From positions 1 through 64,000 of the forward strand of contig NZ_LMJY01000019.1 of NCBI RefSeq assembly GCF_001421325.1: a stretch of DNA of 64,000 nt, given 5' to 3'. The first letter of the stretch is position 1; each line of letters begins with the position of its first letter. This document shows positions 32,066 through 40,278 of the stretch, piece after piece. The position numbers were made by a program, and so were the translations under genes. Source of the stretch: Novosphingobium sp. Leaf2. GTDB taxonomy: Bacteria > Pseudomonadota > Alphaproteobacteria > Sphingomonadales > Sphingomonadaceae. Under the pieces are notes generated by a model. The model made no database searches. It saw only the letters and a list, made by a program, of their open reading frames with translations, and was not told where the DNA came from.

Positions 32066-34444
32066 TCAGAAGCCCTTCTTGAGCGAGACGAAGAACTGGC
32101 GCGGCGCGCCGGCCAGCAGGGTCTGGTTATCGCCGCTGGCGGTGAAGCCGTTGGAGCCGACCGTGCCGATGTACTTCTTGTCGGTCAGGTTGGTGACGTT
32201 GCCTTCGATCGAAACGCCGTGCAGCACGCCATCAGTCTCGAAACGGTAGCCGATGCTGGCATCGACCAGCACGCGCGAGGGCACGTATTCGTCGTTGAGA
32301 TACGTGAAGTAGCGCTTGCTCATGTAATCGGCGCCGACGCGCGCGGTGATGCCGTGATCGTCATAGACGATCTCGCCCTTGATCATGTGCTTGGGCGAAT
32401 CCACTGCGGTCTTGCCGTCGGTTGCCACCAGCACCGCGCCTTGCGCGTTCACGACATTATCGGCGTATTTCGAGTTGTTGTACGAGTAGCTGGCGAACAA
32501 CGACACCGCGGGCACGATGCGGTAGTTGGCCGAAACTTCCGCGCCATAGGTATGCACCCCGCCCACGTTGTTCAGCGTAGCCGGATTGCCAAGGATCCCG
32601 GCGCCGTTGGCGAACGCCAGCAGGCGGTTCGAGAAATCCACGTAGTAGCCCACGGCCGACGCCTGGAACGGCCCTTCGCGGAAGCGTAGGCCGCCTTCCA
32701 CCGTCTTGGACCGCTCGGGCTTCAACTGGCCGCGGATCGCATCGAACCCGGCCTGCGTGGTCGCGAACGGACCGGTGGTGGCCGAAGACACGAACGCGCG
32801 CATGTTCTCGGTATAATCGGCGAACAGTTCGACGGACGGCGCGAGCTTGTACAGCACGGACACCTGCGGCTGGAACAAGTCACGCGCGGTGATGCGCCCG
32901 GCTGCCAGTGGCGAGGACGTGTCGGCCAGCATCTTGGCGGTATTCTCTACGTAAACACCCTTCCAGCCGCCCGTCAGCACCAGCCGCTCGTCCATCAGGC
33001 GCACCGTGTCAGAGACGTGGTATTGCAGTGTCTGCGTGCCGTACTTGCCGTCCCACTGCGTGTAATATGGGTTGTTCTGGTATTCGAGCGTGTCGCGGTT
33101 GGGGGTGGCGGTATCGGTCATGCCATACAGGCGGCGGGCCTGGGTGAATTTGTTGTCTTCATACCAGCCGCCCACTTCGATGCGGTTGATCCCGCTTTCA
33201 TAGGCAAGGTTGCTGGTCATGCCGACCCGGCTCATGCGGTATTCGGTGGTGCGGAAGCTGAGCGGGCTGGCTGCCGTGATGATCGACCCGTCCTGATCCA
33301 GCGCGCCCACGGGCGTTGCGGCATAAGGCGTGATCCAAGAACCCTGGCCCTCGTTATTGTGGTAGTAGCCGGTCGTCGTCAGCGTCAGGCCCGGCGCCAG
33401 GTTGGCGTTGAAAGTGATCCCACCCAGATAATCGCGGCGCAGGCCGCCTGCGTCGTAATAGGCATCGTCCACCGTGCCGAAGCCGGCCGGCAGCGTGGTG
33501 CCCGCTCCGGCCCAGGGCAGCGCGGCCTTGGACGCGGCGGCAACCTGGTTCTGGTAGACTTTGGCGATCTGCAGCGCGAGCGGATAGTTGTTGGCGATAT
33601 TGTCGTCATTCAGGCCGCGCCGCGCGATGATGTCGTAGCTCAGATCCTGATAGTCCTGCTCCGTGCGGTCGGAAAAGTTCAGGAACGCGGTGATGCTGCC
33701 CAGCGCGCCCAGATCCTTGACGACCTTGGCGTTGGCCTGGTGCTGGCGCTGGCTGCCATAGCCCTTCCACTTGTCCGTGGTGAGATAGCCATAGCTGAGG
33801 TAGCCCTTCAGCCCGCCGCCAAGATCGCCACTGTCGATGCGGGCAAAGGCGCGATACGTTTCGTCCGAGCCATACGTGGCGCCGCCGGTCACGGCAGCGG
33901 TATCATGCGGCGCGTCGCTGAAGAATTCGATGGTGCCGCCAAGGTTGCTGGTCGATGCGGTGCCCAGCGCGCCCGCGCCCTGCGCCACTTCGGTGCGCGC
34001 GACGTTTTCGGAAATGATCGCGCGGCTGATGTGCAGGCCGTTGACGTTGCCATAGCTCATGTCGCCCAGCGGCACGCCGTCCAGCGTGAAGCCCAACTGG
34101 TTCTGGTTGAACCCGCGCAGCGAGATGCGCACCGCCCATTCGTAAGCGCCGAAGGGATCGGCGGCCTGGAAATTGACGCCGGGCAGCTTTTCGATCGCCT
34201 TCAGGGGGCTGGAGCCTGGCGTAATGCGCGCGATGTCGTTGGCGGTCACGCTTTGCACCTGGCGGCTTTCGCCAAAGCCCAGCACGACGATGTCCTGCGC
34301 CACGTCGGCATCAGCAGCCGCGGTATCGGCGGCAGGGGCGGCGTCTGGCGCGGCACCCTCGGCTTCCGGCGCAGCGTATGCGGCGAGCGGGAAGGCGAAC
34401 ATGGCAACGGCAGCGCCGGCCAGAAGACGGTGAGCGAATCTCAT
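32066..34444 (-). CDS. TonB-dependent outer-membrane receptor linked to nucleotide scavenging
   Basis: A 792-residue receptor read from ATG 34444, which has GGGAG nine bases upstream and gives a signal peptide ending in AAYA. The TonB-box-like QDIVVLGFGES is near residue 50, the plug follows (LEKLPGVNF-like motif SSPLKAIEKLPGVNFQ), and the barrel ends in LKKGF with a terminal Phe. It heads an operon with the exported phosphodiesterase and is divergent from the nucleoside transporter. The likely cargo is a nucleotide or nucleic-acid fragment, but this comes from context only. Confidence 0.88.
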   Translation of the reverse strand: MRFAHRLLAGAAVAMFAFPLAAYAAPEAEGAAPDAAPAADTAAADADVAQDIVVLGFGESRQVQSVTANDIARITPGSSPLKAIEKLPGVNFQAADPFGAYEWAVRISLRGFNQNQLGFTLDGVPLGDMSYGNVNGLHISRAIISENVARTEVAQGAGALGTASTSNLGGTIEFFSDAPHDTAAVTGGATYGSDETYRAFARIDSGDLGGGLKGYLSYGYLTTDKWKGYGSQRQHQANAKVVKDLGALGSITAFLNFSDRTEQDYQDLSYDIIARRGLNDDNIANNYPLALQIAKVYQNQVAAASKAALPWAGAGTTLPAGFGTVDDAYYDAGGLRRDYLGGITFNANLAPGLTLTTTGYYHNNEGQGSWITPYAATPVGALDQDGSIITAASPLSFRTTEYRMSRVGMTSNLAYESGINRIEVGGWYEDNKFTQARRLYGMTDTATPNRDTLEYQNNPYYTQWDGKYGTQTLQYHVSDTVRLMDERLVLTGGWKGVYVENTAKMLADTSSPLAAGRITARDLFQPQVSVLYKLAPSVELFADYTENMRAFVSSATTGPFATTQAGFDAIRGQLKPERSKTVEGGLRFREGPFQASAVGYYVDFSNRLLAFANGAGILGNPATLNNVGGVHTYGAEVSANYRIVPAVSLFASYSYNNSKYADNVVNAQGAVLVATDGKTAVDSPKHMIKGEIVYDDHGITARVGADYMSKRYFTYLNDEYVPSRVLVDASIGYRFETDGVLHGVSIEGNVTNLTDKKYIGTVGSNGFTASGDNQTLLAGAPRQFFVSLKKGF

Positions 34445-34701
34445 GGTAAACTCCCTGCGGTAATCGCGCGATTGCGCGCTTGGCAGGGCCTTTGGGCGCG
34501 GTTCGTTACAGTGCCGCGTCGAATGGATGACGGTTTCAAGAAGTTGCTGAAGTGTTGCCAATTCGCTCCGTACGGGCGCGTGGGCCGGCCTGCGCCGCCA
34601 CCGCGCATTCACGCCAACGGGAAAAGCGCTGGCCGTCGCGCGCGGCTGTCCCTAGGGTCCGGATCGAAGTCCTGACCGTTCCTGTGGAGCCTGACGCCTC
34701 G
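34445..34701. promoter_or_regulatory. Divergent promoter region of the receptor and the nucleoside transporter
   Basis: This 257-bp gap separates two genes that read outward. A shared regulator would fit the common substrate class, but I see no clear operator. There is a GCGCGATTGCGCGC palindromic run near 34467-34479 (CGCGCGATTGCGCGC). Confidence 0.35.
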
Positions 34702-36048
34702 ATGCATGTCGCCTATAGCCTGATCGGCATCGTTCTCATCATGGCTGCGGCCTTCCTGCTTTCCACCGACCGCAAGGCCATCCGGCTGCGCGTGGTGGGC
34801 GCAGCGTTCGCGCTGCAGGCCGGGCTTGCAGCGCTGGTGCTGTACGTCCCCCTCGGCAACCGGATCCTCAAAGGCGCGGCCAGCGGCGTGGAAAGCCTGT
34901 TGCGCTATGCGCACGCGGGCGTCGATTTCCTGTTCGGCCCGCTCGCGTCGCCGGAAATCGGCGGGCACAGCTTCGCGATCTCGGCGCTGCCGGTCATCAT
35001 CTTTTTCGCCTCGCTGATCTCGATCCTGTATTACCTCAGGATCATGCCGCTGGTGGTGCGCTGGCTGGGCGGCGCGCTGGAGAAAGTGACCGGGATCAGC
35101 AAGGTCGAAAGCCTGTGTGCGGCGTCCAACATCTTCGTCGGGCAAAGCGAAGCGCCCTTGGTGATCCGCCCCTATCTTGCCGCGCTCAACCCCTCGCAGC
35201 TATTCTGTGTGATGACGGTGGGACTGGCGGGCGTTGCCGGCACGATCCTGGCCGCGTACGCTTCGATGGGCATCCGCATCGACTATCTGGTCGCCGCCGC
35301 GTTCATGTCGGCGCCGGGCGGTATCTTCATGGCCAAGATGATCATGCCCGATCCGCGCCCCGCCCTGTCCGATGCGACGCTGACCGACCCCGCCGCGCAG
35401 GATGTGTACGAAGGCACCTTCCCTCCCGCCGGAGCGGCTGCGGCCGCGATGAACCGCGATGACGTGACGCACCTGCCCGGCGTCCATGTCGACGATCCGG
35501 TAGCCGTGGAGCATGAGGAGGAAAAGCCCGCCAATATCATCATGGCCGCCTCGCAAGGGGCGCAGACCGGCGTGAAGCTGGCGGTGGCGGTAGGCGCGAT
35601 GGTGCTGGCGTTCGTGGCGCTGATCGCGCTGGCCAACGGTTTCGTGGGCTGGGTGGCTGGCCTCGCCGGTTTTCAGGACGTTACCTTCCAGTCGCTGCTG
35701 GGCTATGTGTTCGCGCCCATCTTCTACCTGCTGGCCGTGCCGGACTGGACCGAGGCGATGCACGCAGGCGGCCTGTTCGGCACCAAGATCGTGCTCAACG
35801 AATTCGTCTCGTTCATCGAACTGGGCAAGGACAGCGCGCTCTCACCCCGCACCGTGGCGGTGGTCACGTTCGCACTGTGCGGGTTTGCCAACTTCTCGTC
35901 GATCGCGATCCAGATGGCGGTCACCGGCGGGCTCGCGCCTAACCAGCGCCCGATCATCGCCCGGCTGGGCATCCGCGCGCTGGCGGCGGGCAGTCTGTCC
36001 AACCTGATGAGCGCCGCATTGGCTGGCCTGTTCCTGACGGTGGGCTAA
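34702..36048 (+). CDS. Concentrative nucleoside transporter (CNT family)
   Basis: A 448-residue inner-membrane carrier read from ATG 34702; the frame is open earlier but without hydrophobic start. The CNT motif GQSEAPLVIRPY is present, as are the second repeat features (GFANFSSIAIQM, SFIELGKDSALSPRT). It would bring nucleosides into the cell with protons or sodium. An acidic loop with EHEEEKPAN follows the middle of the protein. It is divergent from the receptor/phosphodiesterase operon. Together they make a plausible path from outer-membrane entry, through periplasmic hydrolysis, to nucleoside uptake. Confidence 0.9.
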   Translation: MHVAYSLIGIVLIMAAAFLLSTDRKAIRLRVVGAAFALQAGLAALVLYVPLGNRILKGAASGVESLLRYAHAGVDFLFGPLASPEIGGHSFAISALPVIIFFASLISILYYLRIMPLVVRWLGGALEKVTGISKVESLCAASNIFVGQSEAPLVIRPYLAALNPSQLFCVMTVGLAGVAGTILAAYASMGIRIDYLVAAAFMSAPGGIFMAKMIMPDPRPALSDATLTDPAAQDVYEGTFPPAGAAAAAMNRDDVTHLPGVHVDDPVAVEHEEEKPANIIMAASQGAQTGVKLAVAVGAMVLAFVALIALANGFVGWVAGLAGFQDVTFQSLLGYVFAPIFYLLAVPDWTEAMHAGGLFGTKIVLNEFVSFIELGKDSALSPRTVAVVTFALCGFANFSSIAIQMAVTGGLAPNQRPIIARLGIRALAAGSLSNLMSAALAGLFLTVG

Positions 36049-36054
36049 GTGCCC

Positions 36055-36534
36055 TCAATCGCCGGGAGCATACTGCGCGGCCCATAACGGCAGCGCCTCA
36101 CGATGCCCCTTGAGCAGCGGTTCGGGCAGCGCATCGAGCGCGAAAAATGCCGACGCCACTATCTCCCGCCCATCGGGGACCGGAGTGCCCACAGCCCGGC
36201 CCGCAACAATCCGCACCCGGTTGTCGGCGCCGTGCAGGTCTTCCGGGCGCACTTCCAGCAGCTGCGGGTTTTCGAGCCGGCAGCCGGTTTCCTCCACCAG
36301 TTCGCGCGCGCCGGCGTGCAGCGGATCCTCGCCCCGGCGCAAGCCCCCGCCCGGTGGCATCCAGGCGCTGCTGCCGTACGAATGGCGCACCAGCAGCAGC
36401 CGGCCTTGCCCGTCCAGAGCCAGCACTCGCACACCGTCCAGCCGCGGCTTCCACACCCGCCAGATTTGCGCGCGGACCCGGTGCGCCAGGCGATAGAACG
36501 CCCGGTGCAACGGTGCCGGGATCGCCCTCAGCAA
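36055..36534 (-). CDS. Nudix hydrolase
   Basis: A 159-residue protein with the Nudix box GGGLRRGEDPLHAGARELVE-ETG, which fits G-x5-E-x7-R-E-x2-E-E-x-G. Nudix enzymes split nucleoside diphosphates linked to another group; the true substrate is not known. The start is a TTG at 36534 that overlaps the pgl stop by seven bases, so it is probably translated with pgl, though the exact start is uncertain. An N-terminal Arg-rich amphipathic stretch (FYRLAHRVRAQIWRVWKPR) precedes the domain. Confidence 0.8.
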   Translation of the reverse strand: MLRAIPAPLHRAFYRLAHRVRAQIWRVWKPRLDGVRVLALDGQGRLLLVRHSYGSSAWMPPGGGLRRGEDPLHAGARELVEETGCRLENPQLLEVRPEDLHGADNRVRIVAGRAVGTPVPDGREIVASAFFALDALPEPLLKGHREALPLWAAQYAPGD

Positions 36535-37145
36535 AAACAGGTGACGGGCGCGCGGGCGGCGTGCAGCAGGCGGGCGACGGGCAAATCCGTCTCGCCAGCC
36601 GCCGCGGCATCGAATACCGCGCGCTTGTCTGCCCCGCGGATCACGAACATGATCTCGTCGCTGTTCAGCAGCGAGGGGATCGTCAGGCTGATCCGGTCGA
36701 ACGGGGCTTCGGGCGGCAGCGGATCGGGGGTCAGCCGGCGCACTGCCAGCGCATCGTCAACCTTGGGATCGGTATTGGGAAACAGCGAGGCGATGTGCCC
36801 GTCCCCGCCCATGCCCAGCCAAGCGATGGCAAAGTGCGGCGGCTGCGCGTCCTCCTCAAGCGGCACGATCCGGGCGCCCACCGGTTCCAGCCGGGCGCGG
36901 ATCTTGCCCACGTTGCTGGCGGGGTGATCCTCGTCCACGATGCGATCATCGCCCGGCCACACCGCGATGCGCGCCCACGGCAGATCCTCTTTCGCCAGCA
37001 GGTCGAAGATCGGAAACGGCGTGGCGCCGCCGGGCACGGAAATGGCGATATCGGGCGAAACCGCCAACGCGGCGCGCAACCGCGCCGTAAGCCAGTCGGC
37101 AATGGCGCCGTCATCGGCATTCTCGATCATCACGGGTTTGGTCAT
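36528..37145 (-). CDS. pgl: 6-phosphogluconolactonase
   Basis: A 205-residue enzyme that hydrolyses 6-phosphogluconolactone to 6-phosphogluconate for the pentose phosphate and Entner-Doudoroff paths. Visible motifs are SVPGGATPFPIF, WPGDDRIV and GMGGDGHIASLFP. It is somewhat shorter than the usual 230-250 residues. It overlaps the Nudix gene start. No zwf or edd lies in the window, so it is apart from its usual partners. Confidence 0.9.
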   Translation of the reverse strand: MTKPVMIENADDGAIADWLTARLRAALAVSPDIAISVPGGATPFPIFDLLAKEDLPWARIAVWPGDDRIVDEDHPASNVGKIRARLEPVGARIVPLEEDAQPPHFAIAWLGMGGDGHIASLFPNTDPKVDDALAVRRLTPDPLPPEAPFDRISLTIPSLLNSDEIMFVIRGADKRAVFDAAAAGETDLPVARLLHAARAPVTCFC

Positions 37146-37218
37146 CGTTGCAACTTAGCTTGGGGGCCGTTCTGTGCGAATACCGGATGCGTCTTTGCGA
37201 CGCACCCGGCCATTGCCA

Positions 37219-37677
37219 TCAGCTGATGATTTCGCGCAGGAACCAGGCGCGCTGTTCCGCCTGGTCGGTCCAGTCGTCGATAATGCCGTCGGTCGCGTTG
37301 TCGCCAGCTTCGCCGGCCAGTTCCTTGGTGGCCTTGAGCGTGGCGACGTAGGACGAGTTGTCCTCGAACAATTCCTTCACCATAGCCATCGCATCGAGCT
37401 TGGTGTTGTCCTGATTCTTGATCGTGGTCTTTTCGCCGATCGATCCGATCGAGGTCAGCGTGGTGCCGCCCAGCTTGCGCACGCGTTCGGCGATCAGGTC
37501 GGTCAGGCCGAAAATTTCCGTGGCCTGGGCATCGAACAGCAGATGCAGGTCGTGGAACTGAGGCCCGCGCACGTGCCAGTGAAAATTTTTCGTCTTCACG
37601 TACAGCGCGAACGTGTCAGCGAGCAGACCGTTGAGGCTGTCGATCAGCGCAGCCTGCGAGTTGTCCTTGGACGTCAT
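37219..37677 (-). CDS. dps: Dps ferritin-like DNA-protecting protein
   Basis: A 152-residue mini-ferritin that oxidises and stores iron and protects DNA from peroxide. The ferroxidase ligands keep the family spacing: H33, H45, D49, D60 and E64 (KTKNFHWHV, HDLHLLFDAQATEIFGLTDLIAER). It is read from ATG 37677 with AAGGGG just upstream; the longer frame to 37716 is less likely. It is a single-gene unit. Confidence 0.93.
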   Translation of the reverse strand: MTSKDNSQAALIDSLNGLLADTFALYVKTKNFHWHVRGPQFHDLHLLFDAQATEIFGLTDLIAERVRKLGGTTLTSIGSIGEKTTIKNQDNTKLDAMAMVKELFEDNSSYVATLKATKELAGEAGDNATDGIIDDWTDQAEQRAWFLREIIS

Positions 37678-37778
37678 GAGAAACCCCTTCTTCGTTGTGA
37701 TGTCGTTACGATGCATTGTGACCGTTTCTAGGAACCCACAACGGGCTTGAGAAGGGTTTGTTCACGGCCAATTTTCGA

Positions 37779-38336
37779 TCAGAGAAGATCGAAACGCCGC
37801 AGGAACATCACCAGCGCCACGCCAACCAGCACGCAGCCCGCCCCGCGCCGCGTCCGACGGGCGGCGGCTGTCTCCAGCAGGTGCGGGCGCGCCCAGGCAA
37901 AGGCGATCAGGAGCGCGCCGCCAAGAGCACCTGCTGCACCGGCAGGGCCGGGCCCCGCAAGACCCACGCCCAGCCCGAACACCACGAAGCGGGCGGCATC
38001 GGTCACCTGATGGGCAAGCAGTACGATGGCCAGCGCGCCCAGCGAATTGGTCGGCTCCTTTGGCGAGCGCCGCGCCGTCAGGATCATCGATTCGATGCCC
38101 GCCATGCCCAGTGCGATCGCCGCCAGGATCGAGCGGGCCGGCGGTGGCAGGGTTATCAGCATCACCCGCGCCGCATAGGCCGCCAGCAGCGCGGTCAAGA
38201 CCGACGCTGCGATGCCCACGATCAGGACGCCGGGACGTCGCCCCTGCCGCACGGCAAGCCCTGCGACCGTGACCTGGTCACGCGCGCCGATACCGGCCAG
38301 CAGCACGGCGATGAAGGTGAGATAGAAAGCGGGCAT
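37779..38336 (-). CDS. Integral membrane protein, possibly divergent TMEM165/GDT1 family
   Basis: A 185-residue protein with six predicted membrane segments in two halves. Each half carries an acidic residue early in its first helix region (GIGARDQVTVAG and LLAHQVTDAARF). This placement resembles the E-x-G-D-(K/R) repeats of UPF0016 (TMEM165/GDT1) cation exchangers, but the motif itself is not intact. The family call is therefore weak, and any transported ion is unknown. It is 42 bases downstream of the phosphomannomutase-like gene on the same strand. Confidence 0.5.
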   Translation of the reverse strand: MPAFYLTFIAVLLAGIGARDQVTVAGLAVRQGRRPGVLIVGIAASVLTALLAAYAARVMLITLPPPARSILAAIALGMAGIESMILTARRSPKEPTNSLGALAIVLLAHQVTDAARFVVFGLGVGLAGPGPAGAAGALGGALLIAFAWARPHLLETAAARRTRRGAGCVLVGVALVMFLRRFDLL

Positions 38337-38378
38337 CAGACCGTATCCATGCCCGCTCCCTTGGCTCCGCGCGAGCGG

Positions 38379-39131
38379 TTATGCGCTTTTCTGGCAGGCG
38401 ATGATCGCAGTGATGACGTTGGCGGTATCGGCCGGATCGCGCACGCATACGGTGTCCAGACCCATCGCCTTGGCCGGATAGTCGTTTCCGCCCGGGAAGA
38501 TCGCATCGCCAAGGAACAGCATGTCGGCTTCGGCGACGCCGCTGTGCTCGGCCAGGCGCTTCAGACCCCAGGCCTTGTCGACGCCCGGCTGGGTCACGTC
38601 CACCGAGGTCGCGCCGCCAAGGTTCACCGATACGCCGGGCAAGCGCTTGACCAGATCGGCCTGGATGACCTTGCGCTTGGCAAAATCGGGATCCCAATGC
38701 TCCTTCGCTTCGAGCGGGGCCTGCTGGCCCAGCGCCGAAAAGGTGATCTGGCTGCCGCGATCCTCGATCCGTTCACCCCAGGTCTTTTCGGGCTTGAACC
38801 CGGTAGCTTCCAGCGAGGCGTCGAACGCATCAAGGATCTGCTTCTTCTGTTCGTCCGTAAACAGCTCGGCATAGATCGATTTCCAGGCGCCGTCCTGGAA
38901 GCGGTAGAGCTTGGCACCGCTGGTGGGCATCATCCACAAGCGCGAGCGGTCCGCATGTTCGGGCAGGCGGCTGGCTACCTGCTTGTCGAACTGCGGCCAG
39001 TCTCCGCCGGAGATCACCGCCACTTGGGCCACGGTGAGCAGCTGCGCGAGAAGCTGCGCCATCTCGTCGCTCAGCGGCTGTTTGCTTTGCGCCAAGGTTC
39101 CGTCGAGATCGAACGCCACGATTTTCTTCAT
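38379..39131 (-). CDS. HAD-IIB phosphomannomutase-like protein (eukaryotic PMM type)
   Basis: A 250-residue HAD protein. The nucleophile motif is FDLDGTLAQSK, and the later motifs are SGGDWPQFDKQ and FLGDAIFPGGNDYPA. The middle segment (GERIEDRGSQITFSALGQQA, then GGATSVDVTQPGVDKAWGLKRL) closely follows the cap and C-terminal parts of eukaryotic phosphomannomutase 2, as I remember it. The reaction would be mannose-6-phosphate to mannose-1-phosphate, feeding GDP-mannose. That fits the GDP-fucose synthase in the polysaccharide locus on the right. It is divergent from the trehalose operon. Confidence 0.7.
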   Translation of the reverse strand: MKKIVAFDLDGTLAQSKQPLSDEMAQLLAQLLTVAQVAVISGGDWPQFDKQVASRLPEHADRSRLWMMPTSGAKLYRFQDGAWKSIYAELFTDEQKKQILDAFDASLEATGFKPEKTWGERIEDRGSQITFSALGQQAPLEAKEHWDPDFAKRKVIQADLVKRLPGVSVNLGGATSVDVTQPGVDKAWGLKRLAEHSGVAEADMLFLGDAIFPGGNDYPAKAMGLDTVCVRDPADTANVITAIIACQKSA

Positions 39132-39453
39132 TCCATGCCTTTCGCGGTTGCAGCCAGTCGCCCTTCACCGATAGCAATAGGACGCAGATCGCATCCAAAG
39201 CGCGCCAAGGCTCAACAGGCAATAGGCCGGGCCACATTAGCCCGATTTAATTCGCTGCGCTGTTGAACGCCGGACACCGGGGTTGGCTGCACCGCCATCA
39301 TGACCTACATGTTGCAGCGCGGCAAAAAGGGCGGGAACCGCGCGGGTGTCCGGGTGTTGGCTATGGACGCCCCGGCACCGGATCGGGCATCGACCAGCGA
39401 CACTGCCATCGCGCCTGATCCGAACGACGAGACGGAAAAAAGCACATCGACGT
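39132..39453. other. Gap between divergent genes, no gene seen
   Basis: About 320 bases between the phosphomannomutase-like gene and otsB. The otsB frame is open back to 39346, but the earlier part reads as an Arg-rich, non-conserved stretch. No convincing promoter, hairpin or small RNA stands out. Confidence 0.4.
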
Positions 39454-40278
39454 ATGACGCAAACGCCCTCCCCCCTTGCACCGCCTCTGGCGGATATAGT
39501 CGTTTCGACGCCTGCGGATCTGCCGGCGCCGGTTGCGCTGGGCGAGATCGAACGCCCGGCGCTGTTCCTCGATTTCGACGGCACGCTGGTGAGCATCGTC
39601 GATCATCCCGATGACGTGGCGATAGCCCAAGGACTGCCGGGCCTGCTCACCGCGCTGTCGAACGCGTTGGACGGGCGCCTGGCGATCGTCACCGGCCGGT
39701 CGATCGCGGCGCTTGAAGGCCTGGTGGGGCCGCTGCAGATCGCCGTTGCCGGATCGCACGGGGGGGAGTTTCGCCCCGTTGCCGGCAGCGCGGTGCAGCC
39801 GCTGGCCAAGCCGATCGCAGCCGATGTGGTGCGCGCCGTGGAAACCTTCGCGCGCAACGCGGGGGGCTTGTTGGTTGAGCCCAAGCCTTTCAGCGTGGCA
39901 GTGCATTACCGCCATCATCCCGAAGCGCGGGACGCCCTGCTGGAACACGCCCACGCCCTGGCACATGACAACGGCCTGGGGTTCAAGCACGGCAAGAACG
40001 TCGTCGAACTGACCATGCCCGGCTCGGACAAGGGCGCGGCGGTCAACCAGTTCATGGCCCTGCCCGCCTTCGCCGGCGCGCACCCCGTTTTTCTGGGCGA
40101 TGACGTTACCGACGAGGACGCCTTTCGCGCCATCCTGCCCTTTCATGGGTGCGCCGTGCTGGTTGGCGCGATGCGCGCGACCGCCGCGACGCACCGCCTG
40201 CCCGATGTCGCCGCTGTCCATTCCTGGCTTGAGGCCGGGCTGAACGCCGGCCCGGCCGCTAAGGAGAACCTTGCATGA
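39454..40278 (+). CDS. otsB: Trehalose-6-phosphate phosphatase
   Basis: A 274-residue HAD phosphatase that turns trehalose-6-phosphate into trehalose. Motifs are FLDFDGTLVSI (nucleophile Asp), VTGRS, GSHGGEF and FLGDDVTDEDAF. The ATG at 39454 is preferred over the upstream Met at 39346. The stop overlaps the GH15 gene start (ATGA). The order is otsB, GH15, otsA, giving a stress/osmoprotectant unit. Confidence 0.92.
   Translation: MTQTPSPLAPPLADIVVSTPADLPAPVALGEIERPALFLDFDGTLVSIVDHPDDVAIAQGLPGLLTALSNALDGRLAIVTGRSIAALEGLVGPLQIAVAGSHGGEFRPVAGSAVQPLAKPIAADVVRAVETFARNAGGLLVEPKPFSVAVHYRHHPEARDALLEHAHALAHDNGLGFKHGKNVVELTMPGSDKGAAVNQFMALPAFAGAHPVFLGDDVTDEDAFRAILPFHGCAVLVGAMRATAATHRLPDVAAVHSWLEAGLNAGPAAKENLA

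Noticed and set aside
37758..39266. 502-codon plus-strand frame
   Set aside because: It lies antisense to the membrane protein and phosphomannomutase-like genes and is rich in Arg, His and Gln, typical of a GC-rich shadow.
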